Of a DNA stretch of 54,550 nt, positions 1 to 8,563 are shown piece by piece (the stretch's first letter is position 1; every line of letters starts with the position of its first letter). The stretch covers positions 1-54,550 of the forward strand of contig NZ_BSTS01000027.1 in assembly GCF_030269665.1 (NCBI RefSeq), given 5' to 3'. The notes under the pieces were generated by a model that saw only the letters and a program-made list of their open reading frames with translations, had not been told where the DNA came from and did not search any database. The DNA is from Actinomycetospora sp. NBRC 106375 (GTDB lineage: Bacteria > Actinomycetota > Actinomycetes > Mycobacteriales > Pseudonocardiaceae). Position numbers and translations under genes: made by a program.

Positions 1-126
1 TCAGCCCACGCCTCGACCTCGGCCACACCGACATCGTCGCCCACCGGCCAGACAAGATCTCATCCGACCGTCCCGACCAAGCCGACACGCCCAACAAGCC
101 ACCCATAAATCAGGCTGTAGTACTAG
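1..126. mobile_element. End of an IS701-like insertion sequence plus CTAG target
   Basis: Positions 110-126 (TCAGGCTGTAGTACTAG) are the exact reverse complement of 54425-54441, where an IS701-type transposase C-terminus ends in the terminal repeat. The last four bases, CTAG (123-126), match the YTAG target duplicated by this family. On the minus strand an ATG at 106 opens a frame that runs off the left edge, so 1-106 could be the transposase N-terminus; that would place both IS copies in the same orientation. I do not recognise the N-terminal sequence, so the orientation is unproven. The IS part here is 122 nt, the same length as at the other edge. Confidence 0.6.
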
Positions 127-182
127 CCCGCTTCGGCGCCGAAGTGATGCCCCTCATGCGGCAGGCCGGGCTGCGTTCCTGA

Positions 183-368
183 CCGGACGGGACCGACCCC
201 GAGCTCGGCGAAGTGCCCATGCAGAACGTCTTCCCTCGCCTGTCCGACATACCCGGCCGTATCCGCTGGCCTGGACCGGCTCTCGGCGCCCACACCGACG
301 AGGTACTCCGGGCGTTCGGCATCGACGCCGAAGAGCAACTCTCACTACGGGAGGCCGACGTCGTCTGA
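183..368 (+). pseudogene. C-terminal remnant of a CaiB/BaiF-type CoA-transferase
   Basis: The reading frame ending at TGA 366-368 encodes a segment containing MQNVFPRLSDIPGRIRWPG followed by a stretch with LGAHTDEVL, typical of the last 50 residues of CaiB/BaiF (family III) CoA-transferases, which move CoA between carboxylic acids. Only about 60 residues remain, with no start codon. The same frame is interrupted by TGA at 180-182, and the short open stretch before it (132-179) runs into the IS end at 122. It is therefore a 3' fragment left by IS insertion and/or deletion. The 21 codons between the CTAG and the stop may belong to a different, unidentified gene. Confidence 0.5.
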
Positions 369-480
369 GCTCGCTCGCGAGAGCCGAACGGCCGGCCTCG
401 GAGCTCGTCGGGTCTGGGGGACGCGGCATTCAGCAGGGTTCTCATCAACCGATGAGGAACGGGACGGAACGAGGACAGAG

Positions 481-978
481 ATGAGTACCAGGACGTCGAT
501 CACGGCCGATGCTTTCCGCGTGGTCATGGGCTCGGTCGCCTCTGCGGTGGCAGCAGTCTCGACCTTCGGGGAGCGGCCGCACGCCACGACGGTCAGTGCC
601 TTCATGTCGCTGTCGATGGATCCGCCAATGGTGGTGGTCTCGCTGGACCGCTCGTCGGATCTGCTGCGTCACGTCACGGTCGCGCAGCGGTTCGGCGTCA
701 GCGTTCTGGCTTCCCGCCAGGCAGGGACGGCCATCGCCCTGGCGGGCAAAGGTGTCGACAAGCTGGCCACCGTTCCGTGGCACGTCGACGCCGGGCTGCC
801 TCGGATCGATGGAGCGAGCGGTTGGCTCGCCTGCGAGGTCGCGAGCATGGTCGAGGGGGGAGACCAGGTCCTCGTTCTCGGGCGCGTGATGTCGCTCGAT
901 CACACTCCGAACGCGCCCTTGACCTATCGCCGGGGCATGTTCGGCACACATGTCGATGCCGGAGTCGAGGATGCCTGA
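481..978 (+). CDS. Flavin reductase domain protein (FMN/FAD reductase, HpaC/DIM6-NTAB family)
   Basis: A 165-residue protein of the usual length for the split-barrel flavin reductase family. The N-terminus has the family pattern of an F-x-x-V-M-x-x-x-x-S/T-x-V-x-V-S/T start, then a TVSAFMSLSMDPPMVVVSL motif (about residues 38-56) that forms the flavin pocket, and a closing YRRGMFG near the C-terminus. These enzymes use NAD(P)H to make free reduced FMN or FAD for a partner monooxygenase. The gene overlaps the following RibBA gene by 8 nt, so the pair probably makes and reduces flavin together. Any partner monooxygenase would have been upstream, where the IS and a gene remnant now lie. A GAGGACAGAG ribosome-binding site precedes the ATG. 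Confidence 0.8.
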   Translation: MSTRTSITADAFRVVMGSVASAVAAVSTFGERPHATTVSAFMSLSMDPPMVVVSLDRSSDLLRHVTVAQRFGVSVLASRQAGTAIALAGKGVDKLATVPWHVDAGLPRIDGASGWLACEVASMVEGGDQVLVLGRVMSLDHTPNAPLTYRRGMFGTHVDAGVEDA

Positions 979-2251
979 GCTCATCCGTGCGCGGCCTGCC
1001 GCCGCGTGGTCCGGAGAACCGCTCGATCGTGCGCTGGCGGCTCTCGCCCGAGGCCAGATGATCGTGCTGATGGATGACGAGGACCGTGAGAACGAGGCGG
1101 ACCTCGTGATGTCGGCTTCGGCCGCGACCGAGGCGACCGTCGCTTTCATGGTCACGCACACGACAGGCATCCTCTGCTGCCCGATGCCCGGCGACCGGCT
1201 CGACGCCCTCGACCTGCCGCTGATGGTCGAGCGCAACAGCGACACGCACGGCACGGCGTTCACCGTCAGCGTCGATCATCGGTCGACGTCGAGCGGTGTC
1301 TCGGCCGACGATCGCGCGCGCACGGTGCGGGCTCTCGGTGATGCGGCGACGAGCGCCGACGACCTGCGGCGACCCGGTCATGTCTTCCCGCTCCGCTCCC
1401 GCGACGGCGGCGTCCTGCAGCGGGCAGGCCACACCGAGGCGACTGTGGATCTCCTGCGCATGGCCGGTGTGCCCGACGTCGGGCTGATCAGCGAGCTCGT
1501 CGAGCCCTCGGGGGCGATGCTGCGGGGGCCCGGTGCCGTGGCTCTTGCTCGTCGGCACGGTCTGGAGCTCGTCACCGTCGCCGATGTCGCCCGCCGTCGA
1601 CGTGCCAGGGTCCCCGCTGACGATGTAGAACTGAGTGGCGAGGCGCTGCTGCCCACGGACTTCGGTCGTTTCCGGGCCTACTCCTTCCGGAGCCGGGATA
1701 CGGGGATCGAGCACCTGGCCCTGGTGCTGGGTGATCCGGCGGGTGAGGCTGAGCGCGTCCCGGTGCGCTTGCACAGTGAGTGTCTGACGGGTGACGTGCT
1801 CGGGTCGTTGCGCTGCGACTGCGGTACCCAGTTGCGCGACGCGCTCCGACTGATCGCCGCGCGCGGCGTGGGGGTGGTGGTGTACCTCCGCGGTCAGGAG
1901 GGACGCGGTATCGGCCTCGGACACAAGCTCCGCGCGTACTCGCTCCAGGAGTCAGGGCTCGACACCGTGGAGGCGAACGCGGCACTCGGGCTCCCGGTGG
2001 ACTCCCGGGACTACGCAGCGGGCGCCGCGATCCTCCTCCGGCTGGGAACCCACCGGGTCGAGCTGATCACGAACAACCCAGCCAAGAGTGACGGGTTGGT
2101 TGATCACGGGATCGAGGTCGTGAGCCATATCGGGCTCCGGCCCAGGGTGACCGAGGAGAACGGCCATTATCTGCGTACCAAGCGGGACCGTCTCGGTCAC
2201 CGATTCGCCGACACCACACTCGAGAGTCCGCCTGTCGCGCCGGCGTCGTGA
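971..2251 (+). CDS. ribBA: Bifunctional 3,4-dihydroxy-2-butanone-4-phosphate synthase / GTP cyclohydrolase II
   Basis: A 426-residue two-domain riboflavin-biosynthesis enzyme. Residues about 15-215 are the DHBP synthase domain (DDEDRENEADL acidic motif near residues 35-45; RPGHVFPLR and GHTEATVDL further on). Residues about 225-420 are GTP cyclohydrolase II, with zinc ligands C271, C282 and C284 in SECLTGDVLGSLRCDCGTQL and the catalytic GQEGRGIGL segment. ATG 971 is chosen because it overlaps the stop of the flavin reductase and follows GGAGTCGAGG; an ATG at 950 in the same frame lacks a good site. In the DHBP domain the usual ...NEDGTMAR segment is EPSGAMLRG, a deviation that could affect that half. 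No FMN riboswitch is visible in the 112 nt before the flavin reductase gene. Confidence 0.9.
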   Translation: MPELIRARPAAAWSGEPLDRALAALARGQMIVLMDDEDRENEADLVMSASAATEATVAFMVTHTTGILCCPMPGDRLDALDLPLMVERNSDTHGTAFTVSVDHRSTSSGVSADDRARTVRALGDAATSADDLRRPGHVFPLRSRDGGVLQRAGHTEATVDLLRMAGVPDVGLISELVEPSGAMLRGPGAVALARRHGLELVTVADVARRRRARVPADDVELSGEALLPTDFGRFRAYSFRSRDTGIEHLALVLGDPAGEAERVPVRLHSECLTGDVLGSLRCDCGTQLRDALRLIAARGVGVVVYLRGQEGRGIGLGHKLRAYSLQESGLDTVEANAALGLPVDSRDYAAGAAILLRLGTHRVELITNNPAKSDGLVDHGIEVVSHIGLRPRVTEENGHYLRTKRDRLGHRFADTTLESPPVAPAS

Positions 2252-2542
2252 CCGGTGGTGCCATGTGGTCGTCCATGCCCGAACGTCAGGCCGATGAGGA
2301 AGGCGTCGATAGTGCGCCCGTCAACGGGTCAGGTCCGTGATTCCGTCACTGAAGAGCTCGAGCCCAGTGACGAGCAGCAGCATGGTCATGGTGGCGTTCC
2401 CACCCTGTCGCAGTCGTCCTGACGTGCGCCTCAGGTCGAGTCCGCCGGCGACGACAGTGGGGGAATTGAACCCTCGGCGCCTGCTCGATGCTCGTTGCTG
2501 CTCTCTTCGCCTGCGCCACGTTGTACCGCATGGACGAGCAGC

Positions 2543-2769
2543 TCGTCCCACGGCCGTCCCACGCGGACGCGCGGCAGCGCGGGCGAAGGGCATCGTCGCA
2601 GGTCAGTAAGGGTGCCCCCGGCAGGATTCGAACCTGCGCTCCCGCCTCCGGAGGCCGGGCAACCGACCGCTCTCCTGCGTTCTGCCTGCGCTTCCAGGTT
2701 CCGGAGGTTCGCCCGAGCGCTCTCGAGGTGCCCCTGTGGACTTCTGGTTCGTCCCACGATCCGTCCCAC
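2543..2769. other. attP-like module A: tRNA-Arg 3' core with paired arm boxes
   Basis: The core at 2611-2660 is, on the minus strand, the anticodon-loop-to-3'-end part of a tRNA-Arg(CCG), including the GGTTCGAATCC T-arm and the CGGGGGCA acceptor end; no 5' half is present. It is flanked by two pairs of GTCCCAC boxes: 2543-2551 and 2554-2562 (11-bp step), and 2749-2757 and 2761-2769 (12-bp step). The same module occurs at 11703 and 21414 with identical spacing, while the sequence between boxes and core differs. Core plus paired arm boxes is the layout of a tyrosine-integrase attP site. The remaining DNA of this 579-bp gene-free stretch (2252-2830) holds nothing else I can assign, apart from a weak T-arm-like sequence near 2458-2475. 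Confidence 0.65.
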
Positions 2770-2830
2770 GGGATGCGGCCCCGAGCCCGCCGACGTCGTC
2801 CCCGTCCGTCTGGCCGGAACGGGCGAATTC

Positions 2831-3175
2831 TCACAGCAGGAGGGTGCCCCCTGCGGTGATCGCGAGGGCGGTGACGACGACGCCGAGGGCGATCAGGGCG
2901 CGTCGGGGAGCGACGGGTCGGGACAGCGGATTCTGGCGCAGGGTGGTGTCCCGGTGGTGTGCGTAGACGACGGTGGCGAGGGCGACGAGGACGGCGAGCA
3001 CGATCGGGGCCGCGGCGAGTCGGGAGGTCGTGGTGTGGAGCTCGCGGATCGAGAGCAGGGCGGCGTTGGCGACCAGCCCGAGGGCGGTGCGGTTCCAGGC
3101 CAGGGTGGTGCGTTCGGCCTGGAGCCCGCCGAAGCCCGGGGCGTCGTCGGCGGGGCGGGGCGGAGGGCCGGTCAC
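2831..3175 (-). CDS. DUF202 (YidH-like) small membrane protein, second of a pair
   Basis: 114 residues with the DUF202 signature AERTTLAWNRTALGLVANAALL (about residues 20-41) and three hydrophobic segments, so an integral membrane protein of unknown biochemical role. The GTG start (3175) overlaps the stop of the preceding DUF202 gene (GTGA), which implies translational coupling. The pair follows a sulfite-oxidase-family gene. A homologous pair lies at 45047-45780 inside the sulfide-oxidation island, which links these proteins to sulfur-oxyanion metabolism in this genome. Confidence 0.75.
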   Translation of the reverse strand: MTGPPPRPADDAPGFGGLQAERTTLAWNRTALGLVANAALLSIRELHTTTSRLAAAPIVLAVLVALATVVYAHHRDTTLRQNPLSRPVAPRRALIALGVVVTALAITAGGTLLL

Positions 3176-3555
3176 GCCAGGCCCTTGGTCACGACGAGGG
3201 CAAGGCCGACCAGGGCGAGCAACACGAGCCCGAGGGCGAGAACCCAGGGGATGCGTTGGCGGGGGAGATCGCGGTCGCGGCGCATGGCGCGCTCGACGCG
3301 GAGCCAGCGGACGAGTCCGCCGGCGGCGGTGAGCACGGCCAGCGCGACCAGCAGGCCACCGATGGCGGAGCGGATGCCGGGGATCGGGAAGGCGGGGACG
3401 AGCTGGACCACGGCCACGCCGGCGGCGAGCAGTGACAGCGATGTGCGCAGCCAGGCCAGGTACGTGCGTTCGTTGGCGAGGGTGAAGCGGTAGTCGGGCT
3501 CGTGCTCGGCAGCGTTCTCAGGGGTGTCGGTGGCCGTCGGCTCGGCGCTGGTCAC
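3172..3555 (-). CDS. DUF202 (YidH-like) small membrane protein, first of a pair
   Basis: 127 residues: a hydrophilic N-terminus, then EPDYRFTLANERTYLAWLRT (the DUF202 hallmark, about residues 18-37) and three transmembrane helices. The GTG start at 3555 overlaps the stop of the upstream molybdoenzyme by four bases, and the 3' end overlaps the next DUF202 gene, so the three form one operon. Its best relative in the window is the protein at 45047-45430, which shares the segment EPDYRFTLANERT. The function is unknown; an accessory membrane role for the adjacent oxidoreductase is inference. Confidence 0.75.
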   Translation of the reverse strand: MTSAEPTATDTPENAAEHEPDYRFTLANERTYLAWLRTSLSLLAAGVAVVQLVPAFPIPGIRSAIGGLLVALAVLTAAGGLVRWLRVERAMRRDRDLPRQRIPWVLALGLVLLALVGLALVVTKGLA

Positions 3556-4676
3556 AGGTGCACATCCGGCGGGTGCTCGGCGGTGACGCTGACGGTGGGC
3601 CAGGCGTTGTTGATGTAGCCCTTGGGGTTCCAGAGGCTGGCGGCGTGCTCGGGCTGCAGGGCCGCGGTGCTGTCCCAGGCGCGGGCGACGATCTCGTGCT
3701 CGCCGGGCCGCAGCTCGAGGGTCGTCCGCCAGAACCGCCACGCCCACGGACCGAGCTGGTCGTCGAGCTCGGCCTGGTGCCAGGTGCGCCCGTCGTCGGC
3801 GGAGACGTCGACGCGGACGATCTCGCGGTCGCCGCCGGCGAAGGCGTAGCCGGTGACCTCGGTGGGCCCGGCGGTCATGACGGCGCCGTCGTCGGGGCGC
3901 AGGATCGCGGAGTTCAGCGCGACCGCGGTCAGCTCGACCCCGTCGCCGGGAGCGGGGTCGTCGTGGTCGGGGGGTAGGAGCCGGTAGGCGCTCTGCTGGA
4001 AGAAGTTCTCCGAGGGGTGGTCCTGGGCGGTGATCTGCTCGAGCCACTTGACGCTGCGGGCGCCGATCCAGCCGGGGACGACCACGCGCACCGGCGCGCC
4101 GTGGGCGACGGTGAGGGGTTCGCCGTTCATCTCCCAGGCCAGCAGCACCTCGGGGCTGGTGGCCTTGTCGGCGGTGATCGATCCGCCATAGGGCGCCGGT
4201 GGGCTGGCCTCGGGGGCGACGTCCGGCGCGAGGAACGCGACGTCGCTGGCGTCGCGTCGCAGCCCCGCGGCAGCGAGCACGTCGGCGAGCCGGGCGCCGA
4301 CCCAGCGGGCGGTGGAGGTCGCTCCCTCCCCCCAGGGGTGCTGACCGGGGATGTCGCGCACGGCCAGCAGCCCTGCGCGCCGGTTGCCCGCGCACTGCAG
4401 GGTGGCGGTCACCTCGTGGTGCTCGAAGCGCTGGAGCTCGTCGAGCGAGAGGCTCAGCGGCTCGTCGACCAGGCCGTCGACCCGTAGCCGCCACTGCCGG
4501 GGGTCGAGTTCGGGGAGTTCGCCGTGGTTGCGGCTGTAGAACGTCGCGACCGGTGTGATCGGGTGCTCGGCGAGTGCTGATCGTGGCGGTTCGGCGTTGT
4601 AGGGCTCCTGCTCGTGGACCACCATGTCAGGTCGTTTCGTCCCGTCGCCGTGGTGCGCTGTCGTTGCCGTTGGCAT
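3552..4676 (-). CDS. Sulfite-oxidase-family molybdopterin oxidoreductase
   Basis: 374 residues matching the sulfite oxidase / SorA fold. The Mo-cofactor domain (about 40-245) carries the molybdenum-ligand cysteine C95 in TLQCAGNRR and the GSITADKA and VPGWIGARSVKWLEQI motifs. A C-terminal Mo-co dimerisation domain (about 250-370) carries VDVSADDGRTW and RAWDSTA. No haem b5 domain is present and no clear Tat signal is seen at the N-terminus. The likely reaction is oxidation of sulfite to sulfate or of a related oxyanion; the substrate is inferred from the family. The start is ATG 4676, with ATG 4625 (MVVHEQE) an alternative. It heads an operon with the two DUF202 genes, and a LysR gene lies upstream in the same orientation. 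Confidence 0.82.
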   Translation of the reverse strand: MPTATTAHHGDGTKRPDMVVHEQEPYNAEPPRSALAEHPITPVATFYSRNHGELPELDPRQWRLRVDGLVDEPLSLSLDELQRFEHHEVTATLQCAGNRRAGLLAVRDIPGQHPWGEGATSTARWVGARLADVLAAAGLRRDASDVAFLAPDVAPEASPPAPYGGSITADKATSPEVLLAWEMNGEPLTVAHGAPVRVVVPGWIGARSVKWLEQITAQDHPSENFFQQSAYRLLPPDHDDPAPGDGVELTAVALNSAILRPDDGAVMTAGPTEVTGYAFAGGDREIVRVDVSADDGRTWHQAELDDQLGPWAWRFWRTTLELRPGEHEIVARAWDSTAALQPEHAASLWNPKGYINNAWPTVSVTAEHPPDVHL

Positions 4677-4767
4677 GGGTTCACCCTGCGACCGGCTCGA
4701 GCACCGCGGTAGCCCTCGCGTCGTTGCGGGCCCACAACCTCGGGTTGTGACCTCGACGCACGCAGGA

Positions 4768-5688
4768 TCAGCGCCGGCGCTCGCCGGCGGCGCTCGCCCG
4801 ACGCAGCAACGCCGCGGCAGCGCCGTCGGGCGGACGGCCCCGGGGCCAGATCGCGGTCAGCCGGCGATCGAGGGAGAGCTTGCGGACCGGGACCGTCACC
4901 AGCGTCCCGGCCGCGAGGTCACCGGCGACGGCCAGCGAGCTCAGCACCGCCGGCGCCACACCGTCGGCGACCGCACCCTTGATCGCCGTAGTAGAAGCCA
5001 GCTCGAGCACGGGGTGGGCGATGGTCTCGACACCGGCGCTCCGCAGCGCCCGCTCGAGGAACTCCCGGGTGCCCGACCCTGCCTCGCGGGTCACCAGGGC
5101 GGTACCGGCCAATCTCGCCGCGTCGATCCCGTGGCGCCGTGCCCAGGGGTGCCCGGGGGAGACCACGAGCGTGAGCCGGTCGCGGGCGACGACCTGGCCG
5201 TCGAGGTCGTCACGGATCTCCGGGCCCTCGACGAAGCCGACATCGGCGGCTCCGCTGCGGACGTCGTCGGCGACGTCGGTGGAATTGCGGGTCGACAGCG
5301 CGACCGAGGTGTCGGGCAGCTCGCTGCGCAGCGACACCAGCCAGCGCGGCAGCAAGTACTCCGCCACCGTGAGGCTCGCCGCGACCCGCAACCGGCCGGT
5401 GTGCTCGGCGCGCAGCGCAGCGACGCCCTCCTCCATCGCCCACGCGGCGTCGATCGCGCTGCGGGCCCAGTCCGCGACCAGGCCGCCGGCCTCGGTGAGC
5501 CGTGTCCCCTGGGGCGAGCGTTCGAACAGGGTGAACCCCAGCGCGCCCTCCAGGGCCCGGACCCGGGCGCTGACCGCGGCCTGTGACACCCCATGCGCCG
5601 CGGCCGCTCGGCCCATGCTGCCCAGTTCGGCCACCGACAGCACCACGTCGTAGGACGCGAGATCCGCGACGCGCGCAGGCAGGGACAT
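4768..5688 (-). CDS. LysR-family transcriptional regulator
   Basis: 306 residues: an N-terminal winged helix (about 8-66, with GSMGRAAAAHGVSQAAVSARVRALE) followed by a periplasmic-binding-protein-like effector domain (about 90-295). It sits 91 bp upstream of the sulfite-oxidase-family gene on the same strand, so control of that operon is plausible. Its own start ATG (5688) lies only 15 bp from the ISL3 element that begins at 5704, so its native promoter has been displaced. The first six codons and the 16 bp upstream recur at 11479-11512, next to a truncated permease gene. Confidence 0.85.
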   Translation of the reverse strand: MSLPARVADLASYDVVLSVAELGSMGRAAAAHGVSQAAVSARVRALEGALGFTLFERSPQGTRLTEAGGLVADWARSAIDAAWAMEEGVAALRAEHTGRLRVAASLTVAEYLLPRWLVSLRSELPDTSVALSTRNSTDVADDVRSGAADVGFVEGPEIRDDLDGQVVARDRLTLVVSPGHPWARRHGIDAARLAGTALVTREAGSGTREFLERALRSAGVETIAHPVLELASTTAIKGAVADGVAPAVLSSLAVAGDLAAGTLVTVPVRKLSLDRRLTAIWPRGRPPDGAAAALLRRASAAGERRR

Positions 5689-5703
5689 CGGCCCAGGTTA
5701 TGG
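5670..5703. repeat. 34-bp dispersed repeat, copy 1 (LysR start region)
   Basis: This 34-bp sequence is repeated at 11479-11512 with a single difference, A at 5686 versus G at 11495, which changes the LysR start codon from ATG to ACG in the second copy. The repeat ends exactly where the ISL3 inverted repeat starts (5704). This suggests a duplicated or recombined LysR 5' end whose right side here was replaced by the IS. Confidence 0.7.
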
Positions 5704-7161
5704 GGCTCTTCGTCATGAAGCGTGGAGGCGGCCTCGCAGCATCGTGGTGGTGGGAGCGTCCCACACGGTTCCGCAGTGCAGGATCAGTCGCAGCCGGTAG
5801 TTGGTGATGTTGCGGAATCCGTGTCCGACCCGCTTGATCTTCTTGATCAGCAGGTTGATCGCCTCGGTGAGCCCGTTCGAGACGTCGGCGACGGTGAAGC
5901 GGGCGAGCAATTCCTCGCGCCAGGAGTCCAAGGGGTGCGGGCCAGCCGGTGCAGTTCGGGCACCTCGGAGTCGGCGCAGAACGCCACCCAGCGGTAGAAC
6001 GCCGCCGCGGCGCGGGACGGGTCGGTGTGGCGGTAGAGCAGCCGCAGCTCCTGGGCGGCGATCCACGTGGCGGCGACCTGTCCGTCGGGGTCGCCGGAGT
6101 CGAGCCCGTGCAGCAGCCGGGTCCAGGAGGTGTCGGAGTGGTGGTCGTGGCCTCTGGTGAACACGGCGCAGTACGCGGGTGCCGTAGAGCGGGTCCCCGG
6201 CGCGGCCGCGGTGCCCGAGGGTCTCCTGCTGCACGCCGCGGCGGACCTGGTCGACCGCGTCGAAGCCCAACGTCACCACGTGGAACGCGTCGAGGACGCG
6301 GACCGCGTGCGGTAGCTGGGTGCGCAACGCGCTCGCGTAGCCGCGGAAGGGTCCGGCGCCGCGACTGCCATGCTGGCCCGCCAGCCGGCGTCGCGGTCGC
6401 GCAGCCACGCCGAGAGCACGACAGCACTGCGATCAGGCACGACGTCGAGCAGCCGCGCCGGACCAGCGGTGCGGGTGAGATCGACCAGCCCGGTCGCGAA
6501 CTCGGTGCCGTGCGTCGAGGTCGCGGCCAGGTAGGCGGTCTCGTCGACCCCGAGCGCGGCCACACCGGCCAGGCGGGCCGGGTCGTCGACCAGTGGGGTG
6601 CCGTGCTCGGCGACGGCGCGCATCACCGTGCCCCATCCGAGACCGAGGTCGAGAGCCACCGCCGCGACCGACTCGCCGGCCTGCCCGACCCGGCGGCACG
6701 CCTCTCGGGCGGCGCGGGTGCTCACCGAGGCCCGCGGCGGGATCTCCTCGCTGGTCTCCGACCACGTGCGCATCTCGCAGGCCCCGTGCCGGCAGCGCCA
6801 GAGCCGCTTGAGTCAGATCAGCGTCGTCGCCCGGCCGCCGACCGGCAGGTCACGCACCCGCACCGGACGGCGTCCGTGCGCCGTGGCGACCGCGCCGCAG
6901 CCCGGACAGCAGACCATGTCGTTGCTGGTCTCCACAGCCAGCTCGAGCTCGCCGTCGTGCTCGTCGACCGCGACCAGCCCGAACCCGTCCAGGCCGAGGA
7001 CCACCGCCCCCAAGATCGCGCGCGCCAGTAGCATCCATGCCCACCTGGGGCCTCCCTCCGAAGTGTCCAGACACCACGAAGAGTGAGGCCCCAGGCCCAT
7101 GATCAGGCCGAGGCTGAAGATCGTGTCCTCGTCAGCCCTCCACGCTGAATGACGAAGAGCC
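5704..7161 (-). mobile_element. ISL3-family insertion sequence, degenerate
   Basis: The ends are 22-bp inverted repeats: 5704-5725 (GGCTCTTCGTCATGAAGCGTGG) and the reverse complement at 7140-7161, identical but for two positions. GGCTCTTC ends are typical of the ISL3 family. The body carries a broken transposase. The eight bases outside each end (GGTTATGG and GGATTACG) are similar but not identical, so an intact 8-bp target duplication is not seen. Confidence 0.75.
5713..7100 (-). pseudogene. ISL3-family transposase, broken by a stop and frameshifts
   Basis: Read on the minus strand, 7100-6814 gives the N-terminal zinc-finger part (CCPGCGAVATAHGRR, then VRDLPVGGRATTLI). The frame then meets TGA at 6811-6813 where a Trp would be expected before LKRLWRC, and resumes with RTWSETSEEIPPRAS and the DDE region LGVDETAYLA. 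It shifts frame near 6330-6410 to LDAFHVVTLGFDAVDQVRRGVQ, and again near 5930-6160 before the C-terminal NGLTEAINLLIKKIKRVGHG (to about 5740). One nonsense change and at least two frameshifts make autonomous transposition unlikely. Confidence 0.8.
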
Positions 7162-7187
7162 GGATTACGTCGACGCCGAGGCGTGAT

Positions 7188-7721
7188 TCAGCTGAGGAGG
7201 AGCCCGCCGGCCCGGACCGATCGGGTAGCGGGCGGGTCAGCGCTTCTCGAGTGGCGTGGCAGCACTGGCGGGGTGTCGTCGTTGAAGCCCATCGCCCAGC
7301 TCAGGGCAAGCCCTGCTCCCTCGGTCATGGCCGTCGTCCAGCCGTAGCTCGACCACTGTCCCCACCAGCGCCGTCTCGCGGCGCCATCGAGCCGCGCGAT
7401 CCCGGCGTCGCGCCGCCACTGAGGTTCCGGGTAGGGCCCGCCACGCGACACCGCGCCGCACGCGATGAGCTCCCCCATCGCCCGCCACTGACTCGGAGCT
7501 GCGGTGTCGGCCGTTGCCGGCGCGGTCGGATGCACCCCTCCGACCCACGCCAACGCGCACTGCGCTCCGTGCACCTCCGGGGACTTGCCGCGCTTCACGT
7601 ACGCCCACAGGAGGGCCTGCTCCATCCAGCTGAACGTCGAGAGAGGTCGAGGCACCCAGTCGGGCACCGTCTGCACCCGCGGCATCCCGGAGACTCTCGC
7701 CGCGCCGTCGGCCTCGTCCAT
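7188..7721 (-). CDS. Conserved protein of unknown function (paralogue of 38841-39443)
   Basis: 177 residues, Trp-rich and mostly soluble, with no domain I recognise. It is clearly related to the product of 38841-39443: both contain PRVQTVP-W, YVKRG(K/R)SPEVHGAQCALAW, WRAMGELI, CGAVS and EDTPPVLPRH-like blocks in the same order. ATG 7721 is chosen because similarity to the paralogue starts just after it; an in-frame ATG at 7808 would add 29 residues. The gene lies between the ISL3 element and a GAP-family exporter, on the same strand as its neighbours. The paralogue follows the relaxase gene, so this is probably a protein of mobile elements. Confidence 0.65.
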   Translation of the reverse strand: MDEADGAARVSGMPRVQTVPDWVPRPLSTFSWMEQALLWAYVKRGKSPEVHGAQCALAWVGGVHPTAPATADTAAPSQWRAMGELIACGAVSRGGPYPEPQWRRDAGIARLDGAARRRWWGQWSSYGWTTAMTEGAGLALSWAMGFNDDTPPVLPRHSRSADPPATRSVRAGGLLLS

Positions 7722-7846
7722 GTTCGACCGTCCTCCCCGCTTCGGCCGCACCGCGGCCGAAGATGAACTGCTCGCACACAGAGTGCGCGACACCCCCGAC
7801 AGCGCCATGCCGCGGCAGGTCCTGGCAGCCGGCCGAAGTTCCAACC

Positions 7847-8533
7847 TCACCCGTTGAGGAGGCCGGAAAGTGCATCCCCCACGAGCTTGACGCCGATAAC
7901 CAAGAGCAGCGCGATCATGATCGCGCTGTTGTGGGCTGCCATCCAGCCACGCAGCCTGCTGAGCAGGTCCGTGCTGCGAGCACCCAGGGCGTAGTAGATG
8001 CCGAGGGGGAGTCCGGGGCCGAGGGTGCCCAGGACGACGAACACCGCAAGGGCAACCGCCTGCCCGCCTGCGCTGACGCCGGTCTGGGCGATCGCGGTGG
8101 CTGCGGCCACGACGAGCAGCAGGTTCTTCGGGTTGACCCCGGAGAGCAGCACAGCGAGACCGAGGGCCTTGCCGGGTCCGAAGGTGTCGATGGAGCTCAT
8201 CCATGCCGGCAGCGCTGGTGTCTCGACTCCGCGAGGACGTCCGCGCCACTGAAGCCCGGCCAGCACGACGAGGCCGACGCCGAGGACGCCCTTGACGACG
8301 GTCACCCACGGGGCGGGCACCGTTGTCTCGCCTCCGGAGGCCCCGGCTCCGGCGGCGATGACCAGGACGATGACGCCGACGACGCTGAGGCCCGCGACCC
8401 AGCCGACGATGAAGGCAGGCCCGTTGATCCGCCCGCGCGCGGTGGCCAGCATCAGGACGACGGCGATGATCGGGATCGGGCTCAGGGCGACACCGAGGCC
8501 CAGGGGAAGAATCGCCCCGATGGCAACCCCCAT
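7847..8533 (-). CDS. GAP-family (Sap/LysE-like) membrane exporter
   Basis: 228 residues with six hydrophobic segments. It carries family features: an N-terminal LPLGLGVALSPIPIIAVVLML, then FIVGWVAGL, and GVNPKNLLLVVAAA in the middle. GAP proteins resemble LysE exporters and are linked in actinobacteria with lipid or small-molecule export; the substrate here is unknown. The start is 30 bp downstream of the alkylsulfatase stop on the same strand, so the two are probably co-transcribed and the protein might export a product of that enzyme or protect against it. Confidence 0.8.
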   Translation of the reverse strand: MGVAIGAILPLGLGVALSPIPIIAVVLMLATARGRINGPAFIVGWVAGLSVVGVIVLVIAAGAGASGGETTVPAPWVTVVKGVLGVGLVVLAGLQWRGRPRGVETPALPAWMSSIDTFGPGKALGLAVLLSGVNPKNLLLVVAAATAIAQTGVSAGGQAVALAVFVVLGTLGPGLPLGIYYALGARSTDLLSRLRGWMAAHNSAIMIALLLVIGVKLVGDALSGLLNG

Positions 8534-8563
8534 CTTGTCCTCTCGCTCTCGGAGGCCGCGGGC

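Noticed and set aside
369..480. FMN riboswitch before the flavin reductase-ribBA unit
   Set aside because: The conserved FMN-aptamer blocks were looked for and not seen in the 112 nt available.
2450..2480. A second tRNA 3' end (GGGTTCAATTCCC on the minus strand)
   Set aside because: The T-stem has a mismatch, there is no acceptor partner, and the sequence does not recur at the other modules.
2611..2700. A complete tRNA-Arg gene at each of the three core repeats
   Set aside because: Only the 3' part (anticodon loop, T-arm, acceptor 3' side) is present; no GCCCCCG 5' acceptor strand or D-arm is found at the right distance, and the anticodon stem has a G-G mismatch.
2495..3493. Long frames through the core repeats with APGRIRTCAPASGG-like or PPAGFEPALPPPEAG-like translations
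   Set aside because: These are translations of the tRNA fragment in different frames, a known type of spurious ORF; they lack family similarity outside it.
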